Shown here in pieces: positions 27,686 through 35,665 of a stretch of DNA of 64,000 nt (within the stretch, counting starts at the first letter, position 1; each line of letters begins with the position of its first letter). The position numbers and the translations under genes are program-made. Source of the stretch: Acetobacterium woodii (GTDB lineage Bacteria; Bacillota; Clostridia; Eubacteriales; Eubacteriaceae); NCBI GenBank assembly GCA_016213825.1, contig JACQZP010000019.1, positions 1-64,000 on the forward strand, written 5' to 3'. The notes under the pieces are model-generated. The model searched no databases and had not been told where the DNA came from. It saw only the letters and a list, made by a program, of their open reading frames with translations.

Positions 27686-29086
27686 TTATTTTAGAGCGTT
27701 TTTTCTTCGTTCTGTTATTGCAATATTCATATCCACAACCTCTTTATCAGATAGTTTATAAAACATTAGTGGAATCAATGAAATTGCCATTACTATAGCT
27801 GGAACAATAAAAAACATAATATTGGCACCACTGATAACTTGTGCTGATATATTTTTAGCGGTTACATCTGCTGCCACATAGCCGATAATTCCCAAACCAG
27901 TCGTAATGATTAGTCCACGAATAACAATCGCCATTTTGATAGAAAATGAACAAAATGCCATGATAAAACCTTGAGTATTTTTACCAGTTTTAAATTCGCT
28001 GTAAGTCGAACTGTTAATATATAAACTTGTTGTCAAGCCATAAGCGACACCAAAGCACAACAATGCTAGAAATACAATGCCAATCATTACAATTTCATTA
28101 CTCGAAACAAAATATCCAATGACAAGTAGAACGATACAACCAACAGTGCCAAATAGTGATGACATTTTTGTTCCGAATTTTGCAACGGCATGTCTGGACA
28201 GAAGTGAACCGATCAAAGCACCTAGATTTGCAAACAACAGCAGATTACCAATTGTCGCAGCTACATTGTCCGGGTAATTAACCTTACAAAAGTAAGCCCC
28301 GAAAGCCAACATCGTATAATAGCCGATAAGACGGATGAAATCGAAAAATACAACCGAGACTAAAGTCGGATTTGCAAATACACCTTTCATCATATCCACA
28401 AAAGATACCTTTTCTCTTTTCACAGCTTCTGTATTAGCTGTGTCAATTTCAGGCCTAACATCATAACCCTTTGTGATAGCAAAATGAATATAGTAACCGA
28501 TTAACATCAATCCAGAGCCAATTAAAGCTGTCAGTGTATACCCCCAGACGATTCCGCCTTGGGCAAATAAGGAAGCAAAACCAAGTGACATAACAGGAAC
28601 TGCTTTTGATGCGACTAATTTACCAACATTAGAGCCAGCAGCAAGTCGCCCAGATAAATGTGCTTTTTCTGTGGGATCATCTGTTAGTTCACTTACCAGA
28701 GAACGGTTAGCTGTCCATGCGATGTTCCAAATAAAATGACTGATAAGAAAACCGGTGCTAATGATGATGGCTGCAGTCAAATCCGAACCAATTTTTGTGA
28801 ACTCAAAAGCAAAGAACATCATAACAAATGGTGGGCCATACAGTAACCAGGAACGATATTTGCCCAGTTTGAGGTGCATTTTGTCGATAACAACCCCGGC
28901 AAGAAGAGCAGATACAGTATCAGCAATACCGGTAATGGTGGAAATGATTGCAGCCATTGCCAATGGTAACCCGGCAACATCGGTCAAAAACAATAGGAAA
29001 AATGAAGTTTCAACAGTCGTCATAAACGAGAATCCGACTTCGCTAATCCCCCAAACATTTTTTATTGTATTAGTGATTCGTTTCAT
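27686..29086 (-). CDS. GPH-family (MelB-like) cation symporter
   Basis: The 466-residue protein has twelve membrane helices with the GPH signature region in the first loop (ADTVSALLAGVVIDKMHLKLG) and a KYRSWLLYGPP segment soon after. GPH carriers move sugars, glycosides or uronic acids, and some methylated or sulfonated compounds, with sodium or protons. ATG 29086 has AAGGAGA upstream. As first gene in the operon it is the likely importer of the methylated substrate. Substrate cannot be named. Confidence 0.88.
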   Translation of the reverse strand: MKRITNTIKNVWGISEVGFSFMTTVETSFFLLFLTDVAGLPLAMAAIISTITGIADTVSALLAGVVIDKMHLKLGKYRSWLLYGPPFVMMFFAFEFTKIGSDLTAAIIISTGFLISHFIWNIAWTANRSLVSELTDDPTEKAHLSGRLAAGSNVGKLVASKAVPVMSLGFASLFAQGGIVWGYTLTALIGSGLMLIGYYIHFAITKGYDVRPEIDTANTEAVKREKVSFVDMMKGVFANPTLVSVVFFDFIRLIGYYTMLAFGAYFCKVNYPDNVAATIGNLLLFANLGALIGSLLSRHAVAKFGTKMSSLFGTVGCIVLLVIGYFVSSNEIVMIGIVFLALLCFGVAYGLTTSLYINSSTYSEFKTGKNTQGFIMAFCSFSIKMAIVIRGLIITTGLGIIGYVAADVTAKNISAQVISGANIMFFIVPAIVMAISLIPLMFYKLSDKEVVDMNIAITERRKNALK

Positions 29087-29658
29087 AAGTTTTTCTCCTT
29101 GTAGATAAAATTTATTTGCTGAGATCTTGTACAAGACGTGTCCGTCTTTCATCCAATGAGTTCACCATATTTACGAATAAAGTCAGACGAATTTTGATTT
29201 TAAATAATCTATGACAATTCACTTAATTGTCATAGAATTTCGCATCCACATTCTCTTGAATTGTAAAACATTTAAACATATTACTAATATATTTTTGATG
29301 ATTTGGCTAGTAAACCTCCTTGCGAATTAAATATAGTTTATGATATAAAATACATAATCATATTATTTGCGCAATAAAATAACTAAATTTAACATATTTT
29401 TATTATTTTTAATATAATATTATATTTAATGGCTATTATATCAAAAGATTTCAAATATTCAAGCAAATTTTAATTATTTTTGTTACTTTGTTTAATTTTA
29501 AGAATATTTGCTATTTTTTTATTGTTTTTAAAGGGTATTATTCTTAAAATATGATAATTATGTGTATCAAAGATCCAACGACCTGTATTTTTGATATGAT
29601 ATTCTAATATGTTTTCTTTTATGTTATACTTAGTGAAATTCAAGTTTTGGAGTGAGCA
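29087..29658. other. AT-rich divergent promoter region
   Basis: This gap of about 570 bases separates the minus-strand operon from the TetR gene. It is strikingly AT-rich from 29,320 to 29,560. I see no gene in it. A 12-base inverted repeat lies at 29208-29236, in the operon leader. Confidence 0.6.
29208..29236. promoter_or_regulatory. Candidate operator of the minus-strand operon
   Basis: TCTATGACAATT and AATTGTCATAGA (12 bases each, five-base spacer) form a perfect inverted repeat 122 bases upstream of the GPH carrier start. Size and symmetry suit a TetR-dimer operator, and a TetR gene is divergent at 29659. LysR binding is also possible. Confidence 0.55.
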
Positions 29659-30315
29659 ATGTCAATGCAAATACAAAGTAAGGGACTGCAGACCAGAATG
29701 AACCTCTTAAATGCAGCAAAAGAGTTGTTTTATGAAAATGGTTTTTCGAAAACATCGGCTAAAGAGATCTGCGAATCGGCGAATGTCAAACCAAGTAATT
29801 TTAATTATTATTTTGATTCTAAAGATATGCTTTTAAAAGAAATTTATGCGGACTTGTATATGAAGTGTCACTCATTCGTAGATTCTAACATCACTTATAA
29901 AATTAACAGTATTGAAAAAAATGTTCTGATGACATTTCCTTATATGATGGGACAATTCAAAGATGAAAAAACCAAGTCATTTCATTATGAAACGATTAAG
30001 CGAGAACCCCTCACAACATATATGGGGGGCAATTTAAGACACCTTTATAAACAATTTATAAAAGATTTAGGTCGTACTGTTACGGAGAAAGAGTTAGTTT
30101 CGCTGATAAACGCTGACCTTGGTCTGCGGCGTGAAATATTTTTGTATTTTCTTGAGCACCCAGAAAGTCAAGATATGAATGATTTGGTCAATTCGATTCT
30201 GATTTTTCGTGCACGTATTTTCCAAATGGATGAAAATATGATGAAAGCTTATATTTTTAACGCTTATGAGTTTGAGCGTAATTATGACCACTCACATATA
30301 TGTCTTTTAGTTTAA
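29659..30315 (+). CDS. TetR-family transcriptional regulator
   Basis: The 218-residue protein has the TetR helix-turn-helix at about 10-55 (NLLNAAKELFYENGFSKTSA followed by PSNFNYYFDSKD). The C-terminal ligand domain is not assigned. It is divergent from the GPH carrier/methyl-transfer operon and the inverted repeat at 29208 is a likely target. It is followed at 14 bases by a LysR gene, so both regulators may be co-transcribed. Confidence 0.88.
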   Translation: MSMQIQSKGLQTRMNLLNAAKELFYENGFSKTSAKEICESANVKPSNFNYYFDSKDMLLKEIYADLYMKCHSFVDSNITYKINSIEKNVLMTFPYMMGQFKDEKTKSFHYETIKREPLTTYMGGNLRHLYKQFIKDLGRTVTEKELVSLINADLGLRREIFLYFLEHPESQDMNDLVNSILIFRARIFQMDENMMKAYIFNAYEFERNYDHSHICLLV

Positions 30316-30328
30316 GAGGTATGGGATC

Positions 30329-31222
30329 ATGCGATTTATCAATTACAGGAATATCCGCATTCATCAAATTCAGATTTTTTTGTGTGCAGCGGATTGCGCT
30401 AATTATACAGCTACAGCAGAGCAGATGAACGTTACCCAGCCGATGGTCAGTAAAACCATCCAGCTTTTGGAGCAGGAACTGGGAATCATACTATTTCGTA
30501 AAGATCGTGGCAAACTCTATCTAACTCCAGCAGGACGGGAATTGAAATTCCATTGGAATAATATGATGGAGATGTTCGAGATTTCGGTGTTTAACGCACA
30601 CGCTATTCAGGAGGCAAAAAATATGCCGATCCGGTTTGGTTTGGGTATGTCAAGCCGACGTGATGACCTTCGACAGCTGATTTCTCATTTAGAGAAACAA
30701 CGACCAGAGATCGATTTATTGCTGGAATGCGATAATATGGCAAATATGCTCCAACGTATCAGTCGTGGTGATCTTGATCTTGGAGTATGCTCAGGTCATT
30801 TACTTCCCAGAATTCAGAGTCTTCGACTGAATTTCAAAATTCTGATGGAAACGCCTCTGGCAATTTTCATTCCCAAGAGCAATCCACTGTCCCAAAAAGA
30901 GCGCATTGCCTTTTCAGATCTTCGTCAGGAGTCTTTTGTCACCTTTTCCCAGGCATCCGATCCCCTCTACTGGGAGCTTCTTAATTCGTTGGCTGACGAA
31001 GCAGGATTTATCCCTAAAGTTGCCTGCTATGTGAAAGATGAGCTTTCTTTTCAAATCAATTTGGAAATGGGAAGGGGAATTGTGATGGCAGACAGTGGTA
31101 CACCGCTGGAAGGAGCCGAGGTTGAAAAGTTCATTCTAGAGGGAACGCATTGTGACTTGCTTCTGGTTTGGCGGGGCGATAACAACAATCCGAGTTTGGC
31201 AAAACTTATGAAGGCTCTGTAA
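30329..31222 (+). CDS. LysR-family transcriptional regulator
   Basis: The 297-residue protein has the LysR helix-turn-helix (about 8-65: IHQIQIFLCAADCANYTATA, then QPMVSKTIQLLE) and an effector-binding domain from about 95. It immediately follows the TetR gene and precedes a methyltransferase at 31322 by 100 bases. It may respond to the compound handled by the methyltransferase. Whether it acts on that gene or on the divergent operon cannot be told. Confidence 0.9.
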   Translation: MRFINYRNIRIHQIQIFLCAADCANYTATAEQMNVTQPMVSKTIQLLEQELGIILFRKDRGKLYLTPAGRELKFHWNNMMEMFEISVFNAHAIQEAKNMPIRFGLGMSSRRDDLRQLISHLEKQRPEIDLLLECDNMANMLQRISRGDLDLGVCSGHLLPRIQSLRLNFKILMETPLAIFIPKSNPLSQKERIAFSDLRQESFVTFSQASDPLYWELLNSLADEAGFIPKVACYVKDELSFQINLEMGRGIVMADSGTPLEGAEVEKFILEGTHCDLLLVWRGDNNNPSLAKLMKAL

Positions 31223-31321
31223 GTATGCGTTTTAGTTATACCTCCCTGTGATCTGTTTATTTCCTTTTGGCTATTGCCGTTATTATAATGGAGACAGAAA
31301 TAATAACTGAGAGGTAATCAG

Positions 31322-32299
31322 ATGACTCAAAAAGAAAATGTACAAGTAGCTTTGGACGCTGGTATTCCGGAACATACCACAGTTTTTTGGACCGGTGGAC
31401 AGCTTATGATCAGCTCCGTTCTTGGAAATATGCCCATTCTTGGTATGAAAGAAGGCTATGACTGGTGGGGTGTTCACTGGACCGCCTGTAAGGAAGCGGG
31501 CGGAGCCTTTGCACCTACAGTCGGGAGACCGCCGATTATCTCGGATATTGAAAGTTGGCGGGAGCAAGTTAAATTTCCTGATATCTCAGGCATTGACTGG
31601 GAAGCAGCAGCAGCACGGGACACCGCTCATTTGGATCCTGACAAGGTCACAAATTTCTATGGTCTTGCCAACGGTATCTTTGAGCGCATCCATTTCCTGA
31701 TGGGTTTTGAGGAAACCATGATAGCATTGGCAACCGAGCCTGAAGAAGTAGTGGTACTGGCGGATGCCATCACAGATGTGTATGTCCAGATAATCGAGAA
31801 AATTGGACAGTATTACAAGCCAGATTATTTCACGATGTTGGACGATTATTGCCATCAGCATGGTTCCTTTATGTCGCCGACAACATTTGATCAGGTTTTT
31901 GCGCCGGCGCTCAAGAGAATACGCGATGCCGCTGAGTCAAATGGGATGAAGTTTATTCTCCATTGTTGTGGTAGGGAAGAGGTTCTATTGGATAATTTTT
32001 ACAATGCCGGTGTTCGCCGCATTGAGCCCTGTCAGCCGATGAATGATCTGTGTGCCATGAAAGAACGGCATCCGGATATGGCCTTTATGGGTGGTTTGGA
32101 TCTTCAGAAGGTTATTGATAATCCCGATGCAACAGAAGAGGATTTGCGAAAAGAAGTTCGACGCTGCATCGACACCTACGCCGATGGCGGGAGATATGTG
32201 GTGTTCGGCGTAACATTAGCAATGCATGATCCCTCGGCATATGCACCTGGTCAGAAGATGCACATTCTCATTGACGAGGCAATGAAGTACCGAAAGTAA
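31322..32299 (+). CDS. URO-D-fold corrinoid methyltransferase
   Basis: The 325-residue protein has the fold of the other members (WWGVHWTACKEAGGAFAP at about 46-63; FMGGLDLQKVID near 256) and a metal motif of the form HCCG (ILHCCGREE near 218), with a cysteine in EPCQPMND further on. It thus keeps a His-x-Cys-like set different from HTCGxC in its paralogues. AGAGGT precedes the ATG. It is a lone gene after TetR and LysR and has no corrinoid gene next to it; those at 24973 or 17524 could act with it. A strong hairpin at 32442 follows. Confidence 0.82.
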   Translation: MTQKENVQVALDAGIPEHTTVFWTGGQLMISSVLGNMPILGMKEGYDWWGVHWTACKEAGGAFAPTVGRPPIISDIESWREQVKFPDISGIDWEAAAARDTAHLDPDKVTNFYGLANGIFERIHFLMGFEETMIALATEPEEVVVLADAITDVYVQIIEKIGQYYKPDYFTMLDDYCHQHGSFMSPTTFDQVFAPALKRIRDAAESNGMKFILHCCGREEVLLDNFYNAGVRRIEPCQPMNDLCAMKERHPDMAFMGGLDLQKVIDNPDATEEDLRKEVRRCIDTYADGGRYVVFGVTLAMHDPSAYAPGQKMHILIDEAMKYRK

Positions 32300-32441
32300 T
32301 TGATGGTGATCGCCTGTAATATCATCGATCCGCTGAATGTTGCCCTTTAATAAAAAATAATCCCCCCAGACACAGCATAATCCGCAAGATCTGTTCCTTG
32401 TTTCTTTGCGGTGTCTATTTTAGTTACTCCTAAAAATAAAG

Positions 32442-32507
32442 CATCCAAAATTGAACCTGATGATGTATTACTACACCATACCTACATTTCAATTTTGGAT
32501 GTTTTTT
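32442..32507 (+). terminator. Rho-independent terminator
   Basis: CATCCAAAATTGAA (32442-32455) pairs perfectly with TTCAATTTTGGATG (32488-32501) and TTTTTT follows. It is placed between the methyltransferase at 31322 and a transposase remnant. The 14-base stem and T-run make it a strong terminator; it could also be an insertion-sequence end. Confidence 0.7.
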
Positions 32508-32520
32508 AAATTTTTCATGC

Positions 32521-33112
32521 CATTAGTTGCGGATGTCGGATATAAAACGCCAGCCATTGCCCAGAACTGATCCGCGCCGGGATCACACCAAACTTTCCGT
32601 ATACCCGTCCCCACACAAAGAAAGGTTTCTTCTATAAATCGGAATACGTCTTTGATGACTATTATGATTGTTATCTCTGCCCGAATAATCAGGTTTAAAA
32701 ATACAGTACTACCAACCGGAAAGGATATCGGGAGTACAAAAGCAATCCTGAAATCTGCAAAAATTGTCCGGATCTGAAAAAGTGTACGCAGAGCAGGAAC
32801 CATACAAAAGTTGTTGCCAGACATGTATGGGCTGACTATTTAGAACAATGCGAAGACATTCGGCATACAATCGGACGTAAAGAAGAATACAAAATGCGTA
32901 AAGAAACCATCGAACGGGTCTTTGGCACAGCTAAAGAACACCATGGAATGCGTTATACGCAGTACGTCGGGAAAGCTCGGGTTGCGATGCATGTCGGGTT
33001 GACTTTGGCATGCCTGAATATGAAAAAACTGGCCGGACTGCTGTACCGGAAACAACAACGCTTGTTGCCACCATCACAATTTTTCTCGGTTTGCGCATTT
33101 ATGGCAACATAA
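32521..33112 (+). pseudogene. IS1182-type transposase remnant
   Basis: Only the C-terminal part of a transposase remains. It begins VADVGYKTPAIA, shifts frame near 32556 to ELIRAGITPNFPYTRP, and has an in-frame TAA at 32696 after CYLCPNNQV. The last 130 residues read cleanly (RKETIERVFGTAKEHHGMRY, LTLACLNMKKLAGLLYRK) and stop at 33110-33112. The ERVFGTAKEHHG block and the four-cysteine NCPDLKKC region fit the IS1182/DDE group. No complete insertion sequence is present, so it is an old, inactive relic. Confidence 0.85.
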
Positions 33113-33116
33113 TATA

Positions 33117-33153
33117 AAACCCGATCACAGATTTGGTACTCTGTAATCGGGTT
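33117..33153. repeat. Hairpin after the transposase remnant
   Basis: AAACCCGATCACAG faces CTGTAATCGGGTTT with a short loop and one bulge. It directly follows the transposase stop and may be the insertion sequence's inverted end or a terminator. Confidence 0.45.
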
Positions 33154-33165
33154 TGTCTAAGTTCT

Positions 33166-33199
33166 GAAAGGCTGTAGTTATTTGGCTACAGCCTTTTAT
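33166..33199. terminator. Terminator of the alcohol dehydrogenase gene
   Basis: GGCTGTAG pairs with CTACAGCC, flanked by AAA on the left and TTTT on the right, so it works in both directions. It is 43 bases after the stop of the minus-strand gene at 33242. Confidence 0.65.
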
Positions 33200-33241
33200 G
33201 TTTGTTAACAAGTTTTAAATTTTGTTTAATTAAAAATAAGT

Positions 33242-34354
33242 TTACATATTTTGATAAACAATTTTTAAGCCCTGCATACTAATATTCATGTCCATTGCTG
33301 CATTCATGTCATCAATACCATAGCGATGAGTGATCAATTTTTCGACAGGAAGGCCACGAAGCTGGGCTTCTTTGAGGAATTCGATGGCAAGCAGCCAATC
33401 TGAGGCCTGATAGGTCCATGATCCAGTAACTTTAATTTCTTTATTGCAAATATCTAAATGCGGATTGTAGGTGGTATCTCCGTTATTGACAAAGAATCCT
33501 AATTCACATAATGATCCGCCCCGTCTGACATAATTCCATACCATTGATGCAGCTTTGGGAGATCCAGTACATTGGAATGCCATTTCGGCACCAAGACCGT
33601 TAGTTAGAGCTTTCACTTCTGCGATTGGATCTACCGATATTGAAGCGTTTACAATGGCTGAAGCACCTAATTCTTTTGCTATATCAAGACGGTTTTGATC
33701 CGTATCAACAGCAATAATATTTCTTACACCCATGGTACGAACTAAAGTTAATAATAATAACCCAATGGGGCCACAACCCTGAACTAACACATAGGAATCA
33801 TGTTTGAAGTTAAAAATCTCTTTTGCTTTTTCAACAGCATGGACGATAACCGCTGCTGGCTCAATCAAAAGACGCAAATCCAAATCCATATCACTCACGG
33901 AAAAAATGACACCGCCAGCATTAACTTTCATATACTCGCCAAACCATCCATTAAAATAAAAATCTTCTCCTGGTAATAGCCCGAAGATCTGTCCTCCTTC
34001 ACATAAATGAATTTTTTCCGGATGATTGAGACACGTATCACATACTCCACAGGGAATCAGACCGGTTACAATTTTGTCTCCAACGGCTAATGGTTTGCCA
34101 GAATAATCTTTGGTCACATTCTTACCGATTTTTACAATTGTTCCGGTACCTTCGTGTCCTAATTGGACTGGAATGTACCCAAATGGATCACCTTTATATT
34201 CATGCACATCGGTACCACAGATGCCACATCCTTCAACATGAACCAGAATTTCATCATCATTAATTTCTGGAACTGGCAGCACTTTGACTTCCATTTCTTT
34301 AACACCAGTTAATACCGATATTTTTCCTGTTTCTGGAACGCTCATATTACTCAT
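33242..34354 (-). CDS. Zinc-dependent medium-chain alcohol dehydrogenase
   Basis: The 370-residue protein has the MDR layout: catalytic zinc residues in EGCGICGTDVHEYKG (about 40-54) and GHEGTGTI (about 66), a structural-zinc cysteine set (CGVCDTCLNHPEKIHLC, about 102-118), and the NAD site GCGPIGLLLL (about 197). The family covers sorbitol, threonine, butanediol and related dehydrogenases. AGGAGGT precedes the ATG. A TetR gene with a frameshift lies upstream on the same strand. The neighbourhood gives no substrate. Confidence 0.88.
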   Translation of the reverse strand: MSNMSVPETGKISVLTGVKEMEVKVLPVPEINDDEILVHVEGCGICGTDVHEYKGDPFGYIPVQLGHEGTGTIVKIGKNVTKDYSGKPLAVGDKIVTGLIPCGVCDTCLNHPEKIHLCEGGQIFGLLPGEDFYFNGWFGEYMKVNAGGVIFSVSDMDLDLRLLIEPAAVIVHAVEKAKEIFNFKHDSYVLVQGCGPIGLLLLTLVRTMGVRNIIAVDTDQNRLDIAKELGASAIVNASISVDPIAEVKALTNGLGAEMAFQCTGSPKAASMVWNYVRRGGSLCELGFFVNNGDTTYNPHLDICNKEIKVTGSWTYQASDWLLAIEFLKEAQLRGLPVEKLITHRYGIDDMNAAMDMNISMQGLKIVYQNM

Positions 34355-34414
34355 TCTAAGACCTCCTAAGTATTTAATTAAACAACCACCTTGCAGTAAT
34401 CATTCTTTAATTGC

Positions 34415-34443
34415 ATTATAATAACTGGAAAGTTTCAGAACAA
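34415..34443 (-). promoter_or_regulatory. Promoter of the alcohol dehydrogenase gene
   Basis: On the minus strand, TTGTTC (34438-34443) and a consensus TATAAT (34415-34420) are 17 bases apart and lead to the start at 34354. A second AT-rich region upstream could also contribute. Confidence 0.6.
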
Positions 34444-34510
34444 GGTTCACATTCGTTCGTTTGTTGAATATCGTTACAGATTTAATAAGCTGTCAACATA
34501 TAATACGTTT

Positions 34511-35076
34511 TTATGACGGTGTAACATGATATTCAGATAAATCATTAAGATAGCTTAGCAAAGGAACAGGAATCGCTTTGATAAGCAGCTGCGCCATGTT
34601 TTCAGGCGAAAGTAACATTCCTTTTTTGGCCCATTCAGCCGTCATATCCATTGATCCGCGGCAATAAAATTCAAGTAAAAAATCACTTCTGCTGAAAGTG
34701 GGTTTGCTTTTGAAGCGACATCCTTGTAAAATTCAAAAATACAATGATAATCATAATCGAGCAAATTATTAAAATCCGAAGAAGAAAAAGCAGAGCAAAA
34801 AAAGATTTTATCATTTTTCATAAATTCAAATTTTTTAACCAGACCTTCCTCGAGAGTTAAACTCAACCCCATTTGTTTAATCGTTTTCTGTACAATTTTG
34901 TCAAAATACCAGTTCACTAAATCGTACTTGTCTTTAAAATTTCTGTAAAATGTTTGGCGGGTTGTACTACAGTTATCGACGATATCGGTTACCGTGATCT
35001 TATCCAAAGGAACTTTTTCCATTAATTCTTTAATGGAATCAGCCAAGACATATTTAGATCTTTCTGAAAAATTCAT
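34511..35076 (-). pseudogene. Frameshifted TetR-family regulator (DhaS-like)
   Basis: The N-terminal 140 residues form a TetR regulator with helix-turn-helix (VTDIVDNCSTTRQTFYRNFK, about 27-46) like the dihydroxyacetone-kinase regulator DhaS. The frame then ends at 34642, but adding one base in the run of six A/T at 34677-34682 restores a continuous end, IFLLEFYCRGSMDMTAEW on to LSEYHVTPS, with a stop at 34511-34513. The rest of the helical C-terminal domain is intact, so the break is very recent or a sequencing error in a homopolymer. It stands upstream of the alcohol dehydrogenase, which it probably regulated. Confidence 0.75.
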
Positions 35077-35665
35077 CGTTACAACTCCTCTTGTTTTTTA
35101 AACTATTATATTTTTATAGATTCAGATGAGCTAGGATTGTTCAGCAGGACAAAGTTATTATTTCTTTATTTGAATTTTTTTTCATTTGATTTTACTTTCG
35201 CTATTGCTTAGCTGTTTTTTTTGACTGCTCACAAGTCTACTTATCTACTAATGATCTTTTTAAAAATGGCAGAATCACCATGGTTTTATTAGTGTGTTTG
35301 CAAAAAAATGTATCATGCTGAGGAGAAGTTGTCAATTCAAACTATTAAATTTACAGAAAAGTAAGATTTGATAATTTCGTTTAAAAAGCTATTTAGATGA
35401 TAATGAGGGCTGGAAGGGATTGGATCGACATTTGAAAGAGAAAAAATAATTATGAGGATCGCCAATGCTGTCAAAATATTTTAAATAATGATAGATATCT
35501 CATTCCAATGGAGTTATAATAGTAAAAAATAACATATCAACGATAATCGATTATAGTTAAAACGATTAGTTGGCTATTTTATTCAAATAGAAAAGAGGTT
35601 AATATGAAGCAAAGAAACAGAGTGAAAAAGATTTGGGGTGAAAAGTCAAAAGGAGGAAAATTTCA
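35077..35665. other. Non-coding gap with one operator
   Basis: The 589-base gap between the TetR gene and the chemoreceptor is AT-rich. It holds the palindrome at 35543 and a TATAAT at 35515. A short frame at 35604 (24 residues, KQRNRVKKIWGEK) overlaps the receptor start and is not supported as a gene. Confidence 0.55.
35543..35554. promoter_or_regulatory. Shared palindromic operator, copy 1
   Basis: The perfect 12-base palindrome ATAATCGATTAT lies 112 bases upstream of the chemoreceptor start and just after a TATAAT. The same sequence appears at 37965 and 39894. The likely binder is the GntR regulator at 39041. Confidence 0.65.

Noticed and set aside
32442-33153. Complete insertion sequence.
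   Set aside because: The transposase is truncated, frameshifted and has an in-frame stop, and the flanking hairpins do not form matching terminal repeats.
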